Shown here piece after piece: positions 1 to 10,814 of a DNA stretch of 64,000 nucleotides (its first letter is position 1; the number at the start of each line of letters is the position of its first letter). The translations under genes and the position numbers were made by a program. This stretch comes from Xanthomonas sacchari. GTDB lineage: Bacteria > Pseudomonadota > Gammaproteobacteria > Xanthomonadales > Xanthomonadaceae. Below the pieces are notes generated by a model. That model searched no databases. It saw only the letters and a program-made list of their open reading frames with translations, and was not told where the DNA came from. The stretch spans positions 1,345,001 through 1,409,000 of the forward strand of contig NZ_CP100647.1 in NCBI RefSeq assembly GCF_024266585.1, read 5' to 3'.

Positions 1-187
1 GTGGGCGAATGTGCCGAAAGCCGCGCCAGCGCTGCATGGTTACGCATGAAACGGAGGCGGCGCAGGCGGCGTGAACGCTCGATTGCGCGGAAATCCGGTC
101 ATGGCCGATGCCGCGATGTGCACGCGTGCGCGGCGCCGTCGGCCGTACTCGGGTACGGTGGGCGTCCCCGTTCCCGGAGAGCCGCGC

Positions 188-1909
188 ATGTCCGTTTCGC
201 TTCCTTCCATGGCGCGCCTGGCGCTCGCGCTGGCCCTGGCGGCGGCCGTGCCGGCGCAGGCCGCTGACCGCATCACCGGCCAGCCGTTCGCGACCCGCTC
301 GGAAGTGATCGCCCCGCACGCCATGGCCGCCACCTCGCAGCCGCTGGCCACGCAGATCGCGCTGGACACCCTGCGCGACGGCGGCTCGGCGGTGGATGCG
401 GCGATCGCCGCCAATGCCGCGCTGGGGCTGATGGAGCCGACCGGCAACGGCGTCGGCGGCGACCTGTTCGCCATCGTCTGGGACCCGAAGACGCAGAAAC
501 TCTATGGCTACAACGGCTCCGGGCGCTCGCCGAAGGCGCTGACCCTGGCCGAGTTCCAGCGCCGCGGGCTGAAGGAGATTCCGCCGACCGGCCCGCTGCC
601 GGTGTCGGTGCCGGGTGCGGTCGACGGCTGGTTCGCGCTGCACGACCGCTTCGGCCGCCGCAGCATGGCGCAGAACCTGGCGCCGGCGATCCGCTACGCC
701 CGCGACGGCCATCCGGTCGCCGAGACCATCGCCTACTACTGGGACCGTTCGGTGCCGCGCCTGTCGCAGTACCCCGGCTTCAAGGAGCAGTTCACCATCG
801 ACGGCCGCGCCCCGCGCAAGGGCGAGCTGTGGAAGAACCCGAACCTCGCCAACACTTTGCAGCAAGTCGCCGATGGCGGCCGCGACGCGTTCTACAAGGG
901 GCCGATCGCGCGCACCATCGACGCCTACTTCAAGGCCAATGGCGGGTTCCTGCGCTATGAGGACCTGGCAAGCCACCACGGCGAATGGGTCGAGCCGGTG
1001 TCCACCAACTACCGCGGCTACGACGTGTGGGAACTGCCGCCCAACAGCCAGGGCATCGCCGCGCTGCAGATGCTCAACATCCTGGAAGGCTACGATTTCT
1101 CGAAGATCCCGTTCGGCTCGGCCGAGCACGTGCACCTGTTCACCGAGGCCAAGAAGCTGGCCTTCGCCGACCGCGCGCGGTTCTACGCCGATCCGGCGTT
1201 CCAGCCGGCGCCGCTGGCGCGGCTGATCTCCAAGGACTATGCCGCGCAGCGGCGCGCGCTGATCTCGATGGACCGCGCGCTCAAGGAAGTGCAGCCGGGC
1301 ACCCCGAAGCAACTGGAGGAGGGCGACACCATCTACCTGACCGTGGCCGACGCCGACGGCATGATGGTGTCGCTGATCCAGTCCAACTACCGCGGCATGG
1401 GCAGCGGCATGGCGCCGCCGGGGCTGGGCTTCATCCTGCAGGACCGTGGCGAGATGTTCGTGCTGCAGAAGGACCATCCCAACGGCTACGCGCCGGGCAA
1501 GCGTCCGTTCCAGACCATCATCCCCGCGTTCGTGACCAAGGACGGCAAGCCGTGGCTGAGCTTCGGGGTGATGGGCGGGGCGATGCAGCCGCAGGGTCAC
1601 GTGCAGATCCTGATGAACCTGATCGATTTCCACATGAACCTGCAGGAGGCCGGCGACGCGCCGCGGATCCAGCACGACGGCTCCACCGAGCCGACCGGGC
1701 AGGCCACGGCGATGCGCGACGGCGGCGAGCTGAACCTGGAGACCGGCTTCTCCTATGACACCATCCGCGAACTGATGCGCAAGGGCCACCGGGTGATCTT
1801 CGCCGACGGCCCCTACGGCGGCTACCAGGCGATCGCCCGCGACCCGGACAGCGGCGTGTACTACGGGGCCTCGGAAAGCCGCAAGGATGGGCAGGCGGCT
1901 GGCTACTGA
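188..1909 (+). CDS. ggt: gamma-glutamyltransferase, exported
   Basis: Periplasmic gamma-glutamyltransferase of the Ntn-hydrolase fold, which cleaves gamma-glutamyl bonds of glutathione and similar peptides and can transfer the glutamyl group. The 573-residue product starts with a Sec-type signal peptide (MSVSLPSMARLALALALAAA, cleavage near AQA-AD). Family landmarks include GSAVDAAIAANAALG near the N-terminus, GNGVGGDLFA, and the autoprocessing/nucleophile Thr at about residue 381 in GDTIYLTVAD. After it come the small-subunit loop MGSGMAPPGLGFILQDRGE and the GGAMQPQGHVQ segment. Length fits the family (about 580). An upstream in-frame extension to base 71 would bury the signal peptide, so the ATG at 188 is preferred. 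The 187 bases before it hold nothing else I recognise. Confidence 0.93.
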   Translation: MSVSLPSMARLALALALAAAVPAQAADRITGQPFATRSEVIAPHAMAATSQPLATQIALDTLRDGGSAVDAAIAANAALGLMEPTGNGVGGDLFAIVWDPKTQKLYGYNGSGRSPKALTLAEFQRRGLKEIPPTGPLPVSVPGAVDGWFALHDRFGRRSMAQNLAPAIRYARDGHPVAETIAYYWDRSVPRLSQYPGFKEQFTIDGRAPRKGELWKNPNLANTLQQVADGGRDAFYKGPIARTIDAYFKANGGFLRYEDLASHHGEWVEPVSTNYRGYDVWELPPNSQGIAALQMLNILEGYDFSKIPFGSAEHVHLFTEAKKLAFADRARFYADPAFQPAPLARLISKDYAAQRRALISMDRALKEVQPGTPKQLEEGDTIYLTVADADGMMVSLIQSNYRGMGSGMAPPGLGFILQDRGEMFVLQKDHPNGYAPGKRPFQTIIPAFVTKDGKPWLSFGVMGGAMQPQGHVQILMNLIDFHMNLQEAGDAPRIQHDGSTEPTGQATAMRDGGELNLETGFSYDTIRELMRKGHRVIFADGPYGGYQAIARDPDSGVYYGASESRKDGQAAGY

Positions 1910-2138
1910 GGAAAACGCCGGATCCCAGGGCCGGGTGCCCTGGACCCGGAACAGCAGGGCGCCAGCAGCGACGTGATGCGGCCGGTGCGCGCGATCCGGA
2001 CCCCGATCGTGCACCGCAGGGTCGCCTCGGCGCGGTGCGTCGGGGCCGGCCCATGACGGCGATCCCGGTTGCGGGCGCGATGGCTGCGACGGCAGGGGGC
2101 AAGCCGATACCATGCCCGCAGCAACGAGGGAGACGCCG

Positions 2139-3995
2139 ATGGCCTTGTTCTCACGCAGTCCCGATGCCGATACCGCGCCTGCGGCCGGTTTGCCGGATGC
2201 CCCGATCGCCTTGTTGCGGTTGGACCCCGGTGGCCGCGTGAGCGCCGCCAACCGGGCCGCCCTGGACCTGCTGGGCGTGCCGGCCGAGACCCTGCTCGGC
2301 GCCGCCAGCGAGGCGATCTGGGGCCTGCCGCTGGCCGCCCTGGTCGAGGCCGAGGGCAGTTGGCAGGCACCGGGTACCGACCCCACGCGTCGCGTGCGTT
2401 ACCAGCGCGACCGCGATCATGGCGGCCAGGGCTGGTTGCTGTCGCTGCCGCACCCGGAAACCGCGGCGCTGTTGCGCGACGTCGCCCTGCTCGGCGCCGG
2501 CCAGGCGCAGGGCGCGATCAGCCCCGCGCTGCAGGCGCTGGCGCAGCGGATCCAGGAGGGCGCGGCGGCGCAGGCGCTGCTGGATCGGGTCGGCGAGCGG
2601 CTGACCGGCTGCGATCTGGACCTGGGACTGCAGACGCCGCTGTCGGCGCAGGAAACCGAGGCGATGCCGGGCCGGCGCCTGTCGGCCGGTTTCGGCAACC
2701 TGGCCGAGGCCATCCGCCAGGCGGTGGCGCTGTCGCTGCAGATCGCCGCCGACGTACCGCACGTGGTCGCCGAGAACGACGAACTGGCGCGGCAATCGCA
2801 GACCCAGTTGGACGCGCTGCAGACGGTGCTCGCCAGCACCCGGCAATTGCTGCAGGGCCTGCACGAGATGGACCGCGACCTGCGCGCGGTGATCGCGGTG
2901 GCGGCCAGCGCCGACGACAGCGCGCGCCAGGGCGTGGAAGCGGCGCGCAGCCTGGGCCAGGCGATGCAGGAGGTGGCGCGGCGTTCGGCACGCGCCAACC
3001 AGGTGATCGAGGTGATCGATGCGGTCGCGTTCCAGACCAATATCCTCTCGATCAACGCCAGCATCGAAGCGGTGCACGCCGGCCCGGCCGGACGCGGCTT
3101 CGCGGTGGTGGCCACCGAGATCCGGCAACTGGCCGACCGTGCCGCCACCGCGGCGCGCGACGTGCGCGGCATCATCGGCGAGACCGGCGCCGCGCTGCAG
3201 GACAGCGCCGCCTCGGCGCAGCGCACCGAGCAGGTGCTGGGCGGCATCGGCGAGCTGCTCGGCCGCGCCAGCGCGGCGATGGACGCGGTGGCCGGTCGCA
3301 TCGCCACGCAGAGCGGGGAGATCGGCGGCATCGACCGCGCCGTCGAGCACGCGGTCGGGCTCAGCCGCAGCAACCTGGAACATGCCGCGCGGGTGGTGCA
3401 GCGCAGCGCCGACCTGGCGGCCGGCAGCGAGACCCTGCACGACTGCGTGAACCTGTTCCGCCTGCCCGCCGATCCGATGCGCCAGCCGCGGCATGCGCGC
3501 GTGCGCGACCTGGCCCAGGCCGCCGCGGCCAGCATCGGCCAGGCGTTCGAGACGGCGCTCGCGCGCGGGCGCATCGGCGAGGACGCGCTGTTCTCCACCG
3601 ACTATGTCCCGATCCCCGGCATCGACCCGCCCAAGTACCGCACCGCCTTCGACGCGCTGTGCGACGAGCTGTTGCCGCCGTTGCAGGAGCCACTGCTGGC
3701 CGCGCATCCGTGGATCGTGTTCGCGATCAGCGCGAACGTCGACGGCTACGTGCCGACCCACAACCTGCGTTTCAGCCAGCCGCTCAGCGGCGACCGCGCA
3801 CGCGACCTGGTCGGCAACCGCACCAAGCGCATCTTCGCCGACCGGGTCGGCCGCAACGTCGGCCGCCACACCGAGCCGTACCTGCTGCAGGTGTACCGGC
3901 GCGACACCGGGCAGATCCTGTTCGACCTGTCGGTGCCGGTGCATGTGCGCAGGCGCCACTGGGGCGGGGTGCGCGTGGCCTACGTGCTGGAATGA
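2139..3995 (+). CDS. cytoplasmic methyl-accepting chemotaxis protein (PAS + MCP signalling domain)
   Basis: Chemoreceptor that would signal to CheA/CheW. An N-terminal PAS-like segment (about residues 15-70) is followed by an MCP signalling domain whose hairpin tip reads EVIDAVAFQTNILSINASIEA, then GRGFAVVATEIRQLADRAA. A C-terminal region of about 130 residues (from YVPIPGIDPPKYRTAFD to the end) looks like a ligand-sensing module with the motif LVGNRTKRIFADRVGR. I see no transmembrane segment, so this is a soluble receptor with sensing parts at both ends. The ATG at 2139 has AGGGAGA just upstream; an earlier ATG at 2112 lacks such a site. Transcribed alone, with the thiC leader following. Ligand unknown; the PAS domain may bind a redox cofactor, but no diagnostic residue shows this. 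Confidence 0.85.
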   Translation: MALFSRSPDADTAPAAGLPDAPIALLRLDPGGRVSAANRAALDLLGVPAETLLGAASEAIWGLPLAALVEAEGSWQAPGTDPTRRVRYQRDRDHGGQGWLLSLPHPETAALLRDVALLGAGQAQGAISPALQALAQRIQEGAAAQALLDRVGERLTGCDLDLGLQTPLSAQETEAMPGRRLSAGFGNLAEAIRQAVALSLQIAADVPHVVAENDELARQSQTQLDALQTVLASTRQLLQGLHEMDRDLRAVIAVAASADDSARQGVEAARSLGQAMQEVARRSARANQVIEVIDAVAFQTNILSINASIEAVHAGPAGRGFAVVATEIRQLADRAATAARDVRGIIGETGAALQDSAASAQRTEQVLGGIGELLGRASAAMDAVAGRIATQSGEIGGIDRAVEHAVGLSRSNLEHAARVVQRSADLAAGSETLHDCVNLFRLPADPMRQPRHARVRDLAQAAAASIGQAFETALARGRIGEDALFSTDYVPIPGIDPPKYRTAFDALCDELLPPLQEPLLAAHPWIVFAISANVDGYVPTHNLRFSQPLSGDRARDLVGNRTKRIFADRVGRNVGRHTEPYLLQVYRRDTGQILFDLSVPVHVRRRHWGGVRVAYVLE

Positions 3996-4013
3996 GCCTG
4001 CGCACGCGCTTGC

Positions 4014-4072
4014 AAAAAAAATGCCGCCGGCAGGGCCGACGGCGATGAGAGAGAGAGCCCTGATTCTTGTCC
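4014..4072 (-). ncRNA. candidate small RNA ending in an intrinsic terminator
   Basis: On the minus strand bases 4043-4023 form a 9-bp GC hairpin (GCCGTCGGC / GCCGGCGGC, loop CCT). It is followed directly by eight U (4021-4014), a textbook intrinsic terminator pointing away from every annotated gene here. Just 5' of the hairpin is the unpaired run GGGCTCTCTCTCTCATC (4060-4044). A very similar run precedes another minus-strand terminator at 7171. The 5' end is not defined: a weak TAGGCT lies near 4078-4083. Expression is inferred from the terminator only. Confidence 0.35.
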
Positions 4073-4216
4073 GCGCAGCCTAGGCCGGCGACGTGGCCGC
4101 GGTTTGTCGCCGGCGGCGCGGCGTGTGGCGGTGCTGACACATGCGCACCGCGGCTGTGCCGGCATTCAGCTCGCGCCGATTGGCGCCCTGCGGCGGAAAC
4201 GGGTCTAATAGCCGCA

Positions 4217-6302
<2,086 letters not shown>

Positions 6303-6495
6303 CCTGCGGCGGTCGGTCGGCGCTGCTGTGCGCCGACCGCCGATACGGCGGTCGCGGTGGCCGTGCGCGCCTGTACGATGCCACGCCTGCCGTGCGACGC
6401 GCGCACGGCGATGGCAGCCCGCGTCCGCGGTCATGACGACCGCGTCCTGCGTGCACGCGTCTATGATGCGCGCTGGTCGCCACAGGGAATGTCTC

Positions 6496-7161
6496 ATGCT
6501 GCGCTATGCGTTCGCGCTGCGTCGCCATCCGTCCGCGCTGCTGCTCGGCGTGCAGTTGCTCGGCGTGCTGCTGTATCCGTGGATGGAGGACACCGCGGCC
6601 GGGCGCGCGCTGTTCGGCGCCTTCGGCATCGTGGTGCTAGCGCTGGCCCTGTGGGTGGTCAACCGCGGTCCCTCGGCGCTGTGGATCGCCTGCTGCCTGG
6701 CGTTGCCGTCGGTGGCGCTGTCGATCGCCGCGGCCCTGCTGGGCAATCCGGCGATGGCCGCCTGGGCGCAACTGCTGGAAAGCCTGCTGTACTTCTATAC
6801 CGCCGGCAGCCTGATCGCCTACATGCTGCAGGATCACGTGGTCACCCGCGACGAACTCTATGCCGCCGGCGCCACCTTCACGCTGCTGGCCTGGGCATTC
6901 GCGTTCGTCTTCGCGGTCTGTCAGCAATGGCTGCCGGGCAGTTTTACCGCGGCAGTGGACGCGGCCTCGCCGCGGACTTGGATGGAATTGCTTTATCTGA
7001 GCTTCAGCGTGCTCTCGGGCGTGGGCCTGAGCGACGTGGTGCCGGTGCAGCCGTTCGCGCGTGCGCTGGTGATGATCGAACAGTTCGCCGGCGTGATGTA
7101 TATCGCCTTGGTGGTGTCGCGATTGATTGGACTCAGCGTCACACGGCAGATGAAAGTGTGA
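6496..7161 (+). CDS. six-TM ion channel-like membrane protein
   Basis: Inner-membrane protein of 221 residues with about six hydrophobic helices and, between the fifth and sixth, a pore-loop-like segment [19 protein letters not shown]. This matches the placement of a potassium-channel selectivity filter, but the classic TVGYGD is replaced by GVGLSD, so ion selectivity cannot be assumed. No cytoplasmic ligand-binding or RCK domain is fused. The start at 6496 has AGGGA 7 bases upstream; the open frame upstream of this ATG is unlike any membrane protein. It stands alone between thiC and a regulator gene. Best read as a member of the two-TM-pore/voltage-gated-like ion channel group; the physiological role is unknown. 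Confidence 0.7.
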   Translation: MLRYAFALRRHPSALLLGVQLLGVLLYPWMEDTAAGRALFGAFGIVVLALALWVVNRGPSALWIACCLALPSVALSIAAALLGNPAMAAWAQLLESLLYFYTAGSLIAYMLQDHVVTRDELYAAGATFTLLAWAFAFVFAVCQQWLPGSFTAAVDAASPRTWMELLYLSFSVLSGVGLSDVVPVQPFARALVMIEQFAGVMYIALVVSRLIGLSVTRQMKV

Positions 7162-7170
7162 ACGTGGGAT

Positions 7171-7268
7171 AAAAAAAGCGCGCCCAGGGGCGCGCAGTCA
7201 TGAGGCGATTATGTGAATTTCGTCGGCGGAGAGAGAGCCTGAATGCGTCGTCGCGATTTGCGGCGGCG
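7171..7268 (-). ncRNA. candidate small RNA ending in an intrinsic terminator
   Basis: On the minus strand GCGCGCCC (7195-7188) and GGGCGCGC (7185-7178) form a strong hairpin followed by seven U (7177-7171). Upstream is the run CAGGCTCTCTCTCCGCC (7243-7227), very close to the CU-rich run of the candidate at 4014. A -10-like TACTCT lies at 7280-7275, which would place the 5' end near 7268 and give an RNA of about 100 nt. No gene on this strand needs the terminator. There is no proof of transcription. Confidence 0.4.
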
Positions 7269-7423
7269 ATGACTAGAGTAGAATCCGATGACAAGCCGCG
7301 CTTGGCGGCATCCGCTGCCTCATTTTGCCGAGTTTGCTCGTTGGCTCCCGCAGCGTTGCCACGCGTGGCCGCGTCGCCGCCGCATCCGCGGCACTTTTTT
7401 CACGGCGTTCTTCGTTGTCCAAC

Positions 7424-9748
7424 ATGGTTTCCTCATCGTTCACCCCACCGACGCTTCCGCAACGGATGCAGGTGGGCGATTGCCTGGTGCTGCTGTCCTT
7501 GCGGGAAGTGCACGCGCCGCGCGCGCGCCGGCCGCAACGGCTCACGCCCAAGGTGATGGGCGTGCTGCGCGTGTTGCTGGCGCAGCCGGGCCAGGTGGTG
7601 GAACGCGAGACCCTGCTGGCGCAGGTCTGGCCGGACACGCAGCCGACCAACGATGTGGTGACCCAGGCCATCACCCAGTTGCGCAAGGCCTTCGCCGCCG
7701 GCGTGCGCGGCGAGGCGCCGGTGTACATCGAGACCCTGGCCAAGTCCGGCTACCGCCTGGTGGCGCCGGTGCAGGCCTTGCCCGATGTCGAGGTCGAGGC
7801 CGAGGCGGGCGCGGCGTCGGCTTCCCCGGTAGACACGCACGCCCCCGCGGACACGGCCGCGGCCAGTGCGCCGGCCGCCGCCGTGTCCGCGGTGCGGCGG
7901 CGCCTGCCGCCGTGGCTGGCGGCCGCGGCCGGTGCAGCCGCGATGCTGGTGCTGGCGCTGGCCGTCTGGTGGTGGTTCGCGCGCGATCCGGCGGTGCCGG
8001 CCGACAGCGCCGAACAGGAGCGGGTGTTGGGCAGCCCCAAGCGGCCCTATCGGCTGATCACCGCCATGTCCGGGTTCAAGCTCGAGCCGGCGCTGTCTCC
8101 GGACGGCACGCAGGTGGCCTATGCCGCCCGCCCCGCCGGCAGCGACGGCACGCAGTTGCTGGTGCAGCCGACCAGCGGTGCCGCCGGCAGTACGCCCCCG
8201 CGCTCGCTGGGCGTCCCGGCCCGCGGCGAGTCCGACCGTCTGCCGGCCTGGTCGCCCGACGGCACGCGCATCGCCTTCGCCCGCCTCGGGGCCGACCGGC
8301 AGTGCCGGGTCATGCTGGTCCAGGCCGACGGACGCGCGCCCGCGCGCGAGGTCGCGCGCTGCGACGGCAGCGAACTGCTCAGCTTCGACTGGACGCCGGA
8401 CGGACATGGCCTGGTGTTCGGCAGCATGAACGGGCGCCAGCCGGCACGCGGCATCCGCGTGCTGGATCTGGACAGCGGACGCTGGAGGGCATTGGATTAC
8501 CCGGTCGCCGCCGGCGATTTCGACTATGCGCCGCGCTACTCGCCGGACGGCAAATGGATCGCCTTCGTGCGCAATCCGCAAATGGGCGGGCTGTGGCGGG
8601 TGCCGGCCGAAGGCGGCATCGCCGAGCCGCTGACCCATGAATTCGCCGAGATCCGCGGCTGGGACTGGGTGCACGACGGGCAGGGCATCGTGTTCGGGCG
8701 CCGGGTCGATGGCGAGACCCGGCTGTACCGCCTGGACACCCAGACCCGGCGCCTGCGCGACCTGGGGATCAGCGACGCGCAGGCACCGCGCCTGGCCCAC
8801 GACGGCGGCAGCCTGGCCTTCGTGCACCGGCGCCCGCAGTTCGCCGTGCACCGCATCCCGATGCGGGCGGTGGACGCGCCGCGCGAGCGCCAGCGGCTGT
8901 TCGCGTCCACCGGGCGCGACGGACAGCCGAGCATCGCGCCCGATGGGCGCCAGCTCGCCTTCACCTCCGATCGCGACGGCAGCTATGGGCTGTGGTGGGG
9001 CGACGTGACCCAGCCTGCCTCGCTGCGGCTGATCGATGGCGTGCGCCCGGAGACCCGGCAGCCGCTGCTCTGGTCGGCCGACAGCCAGGCCCTGCTGGTC
9101 AGCGGCCGCGATGCGCAGGGGCGCTCGGCGATCTACGAGGTCCGGCCGCAGTCCGGCAGCGTGGCGGCGTTGCCGGTGCCGGCCGGCGAGCCGCTGCAGG
9201 CGCTGTACACCGCCGACCCCGGCCAGTTGCTGGTCCTGCTGGGCGAGAACGGGCGGACCCGGCTGCAGTTGTACGATCGGCGCGCGGTGCCCTGGCGGCC
9301 CTTGGCCGCGTTGCCGGACGTGTCCCAGGTCCGGACCGATCCGGCCAACGGGCAGATCCTGTTCACCCGGCTTGCGCGCAGCGGCCTGTGGCGCGCCGAT
9401 GCCAGCCTGGACCTGGGTAGCGTGCGCGCCGTGGACGACAGCCTGCCGTCGCTGTGGCGCTACCGCAGTTGGGCACTGGGGCCCGGCGGCGCGGTGTATT
9501 ACCTGTTCCAGACCGGCGAGTGCGCCAGCCGGCTGGCGCGGATCGACGACGGCCTCGATGCCAGTGTGTGCCTGGACCGCGAGCATTTCAGCGCCATCAA
9601 CGGTTTCAGCATCGACCCGCGCAGCGGCGACGTCTATGTCGCCCTGGCGATCGAGGACGGCAGCGAGATCGGTTTCATTCGCATGCACGAGCAGCCGGAA
9701 TGGTTCTCGACGGTCTCGCATAAGTGGTTGATCGGGCGAGAAAAATGA
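7424..9748 (+). CDS. membrane-anchored winged-helix regulator with TolB-like beta-propeller
   Basis: CadC/ToxR-type one-component regulator of 774 residues. The N-terminus carries an OmpR/PhoB-type winged helix (about residues 10-115; LTPKVMGVLRVLLAQPGQVV, ending YIETLAKSGYRLVAPV). It is followed by a low-complexity Ala-rich linker, one transmembrane helix (about 160-185, WLAAAAGAAAMLVLALAVWW) and a periplasmic beta-propeller of PD40/TolB type with repeated SPDGTQVAY-like blades (LSPDGTQVAYA, WSPDGTRIAFA, YSPDGKWIAFV, IAPDGRQLAFT). The start at 7424 is the ATG nearest the wHTH; the upstream in-frame extension is not convincing. An AraC-type gene and a TonB receptor follow on the same strand, so regulation of that receptor is plausible but not shown. 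Confidence 0.82.
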   Translation: MVSSSFTPPTLPQRMQVGDCLVLLSLREVHAPRARRPQRLTPKVMGVLRVLLAQPGQVVERETLLAQVWPDTQPTNDVVTQAITQLRKAFAAGVRGEAPVYIETLAKSGYRLVAPVQALPDVEVEAEAGAASASPVDTHAPADTAAASAPAAAVSAVRRRLPPWLAAAAGAAAMLVLALAVWWWFARDPAVPADSAEQERVLGSPKRPYRLITAMSGFKLEPALSPDGTQVAYAARPAGSDGTQLLVQPTSGAAGSTPPRSLGVPARGESDRLPAWSPDGTRIAFARLGADRQCRVMLVQADGRAPAREVARCDGSELLSFDWTPDGHGLVFGSMNGRQPARGIRVLDLDSGRWRALDYPVAAGDFDYAPRYSPDGKWIAFVRNPQMGGLWRVPAEGGIAEPLTHEFAEIRGWDWVHDGQGIVFGRRVDGETRLYRLDTQTRRLRDLGISDAQAPRLAHDGGSLAFVHRRPQFAVHRIPMRAVDAPRERQRLFASTGRDGQPSIAPDGRQLAFTSDRDGSYGLWWGDVTQPASLRLIDGVRPETRQPLLWSADSQALLVSGRDAQGRSAIYEVRPQSGSVAALPVPAGEPLQALYTADPGQLLVLLGENGRTRLQLYDRRAVPWRPLAALPDVSQVRTDPANGQILFTRLARSGLWRADASLDLGSVRAVDDSLPSLWRYRSWALGPGGAVYYLFQTGECASRLARIDDGLDASVCLDREHFSAINGFSIDPRSGDVYVALAIEDGSEIGFIRMHEQPEWFSTVSHKWLIGREK

Positions 9749-9868
9749 GTTTCGTAAGTCGTTCGTAATGGCATCGTGGCGATTTCGGACAAATATCGCC
9801 AAGGCTTCCTGACCTGTCGCCACATTCGGCAAACACTGCGTACCGGTTTACGTCAAACGGGTGCTCGG

Positions 9869-10765
9869 ATGCGGCAATCTTTCCTGGTCGATCATGGACA
9901 ACAACTCGTGCTGGACGCCGACGACGTGCCAGCGGGGCCGGCCTGTCTGGGCGCGGCGCGCCTGGCCAGCGTACAGGCGTCGGCACACGCCTTCACGGTC
10001 TGGCTGCAGTTGCGCGGCAGCGCCTGGATCGAAGCCAAGGAGGGGCGTTTCGCCCTGCGCCGCGGCCAGTGGCTGGCCTTCGAACGCGATTCGCGGCCGC
10101 TGCTGCAGACCGACCGCGACGGCCTGTGCATCGGCCTGAGCCTGGACGGCGAGGCGCTGAAGGCCCTGGGGCGGATGGCCGACGAGACCTTGTATACCGG
10201 GCGCGGCGAGCTGTCGCTGCGCGAGACGCGCACCGCCTTGCGGCTGTGGCGGCAGGCGGCGGCGCGGCCCGGCGATGCGTTGGCGATGCGGCCGGTGCTG
10301 CTGCATCTGGCCTCCATGCAGGGCGAGTTGTCGCGCCGCGTGCAGCGCTGTCCCGGGCGCTCGCGGATGCGCAAGCGGCAGGTGTTCGGGCGCATGCAGC
10401 GCGCGCGGCTGTACCTGGACGGCCATCGCGACCGCGTGGTGCGGATCAGCGAACTGGCCGAACTGACCAACTTCTCCGGTTGGTACCTGTCCAAGACGTT
10501 CCAGAGCCTGTACGAGGAAAGTCCGCAGGCACTGTCGGCGCGCCTGCGCCTGGAACGTGCGGCGGACCTGCTGCGCGACACCACGATGATGATCGGCGAG
10601 GTCGCCGCCGCCAGCGGATTCGACAACTGCTGCAGTTTCGCCCGGGCCTTCCGCGCACGCTTCGGCGTCTCCGCCTCGCAATATCGGCATGCGGCCATGG
10701 TGCCGCCAGAATCGGCAAAGTCTGCGGGCGACAGCGGCAAAGCAGCCGCGCTCACCGGAACGTAA
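9869..10765 (+). CDS. AraC-family transcriptional regulator
   Basis: DNA-binding regulator of 298 residues. The C-terminal 100 residues carry the two helix-turn-helix motifs of the AraC family: ISELAELTNFSGWYLSKTFQ, then the second around IGEVAAASGFDNCCSFARAF and RFGVSASQYRH. The N-terminal half is cupin-like (SAWIEAKEGRFALRRGQWLAFE) and should sense an effector, which cannot be named. The ATG at 9869 begins MRQSFLVDHGQQ; an upstream in-frame start at 9776 adds an unlikely basic leader. The stop codon lies inside a stem-loop that precedes the TonB receptor gene 49 bases downstream, suggesting co-transcription or attenuation between them. Confidence 0.88.
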   Translation: MRQSFLVDHGQQLVLDADDVPAGPACLGAARLASVQASAHAFTVWLQLRGSAWIEAKEGRFALRRGQWLAFERDSRPLLQTDRDGLCIGLSLDGEALKALGRMADETLYTGRGELSLRETRTALRLWRQAAARPGDALAMRPVLLHLASMQGELSRRVQRCPGRSRMRKRQVFGRMQRARLYLDGHRDRVVRISELAELTNFSGWYLSKTFQSLYEESPQALSARLRLERAADLLRDTTMMIGEVAAASGFDNCCSFARAFRARFGVSASQYRHAAMVPPESAKSAGDSGKAAALTGT

Positions 10766-10801
10766 CGTGCCGAGGGCGTCTTAACACGCCCCTAACGTTA
10801 C
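10762..10801 (+). promoter_or_regulatory. stem-loop between araC-type gene and TonB receptor
   Basis: A nested hairpin: outer arms GTAACGT (10762-10768) and ACGTTAC (10795-10801), inner arms GGGCGT (10774-10779) and ACGCCC (10786-10791) around the loop CTTAAC. The outer left arm overlaps the stop codon of the regulator, and the right arm ends 3 bases before the GGAGAG ribosome site of the receptor. It has no U-run. It may tune translation or processing of the receptor mRNA. Confidence 0.4.
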
Positions 10802-10814
10802 CCTGGAGAGATTG

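Noticed and set aside
4014-4044. Plus-strand terminator of the chemoreceptor gene
   Set aside because: The A-run lies before the hairpin on the plus strand; the U-run follows only on the minus strand, so it ends a minus-strand transcript.
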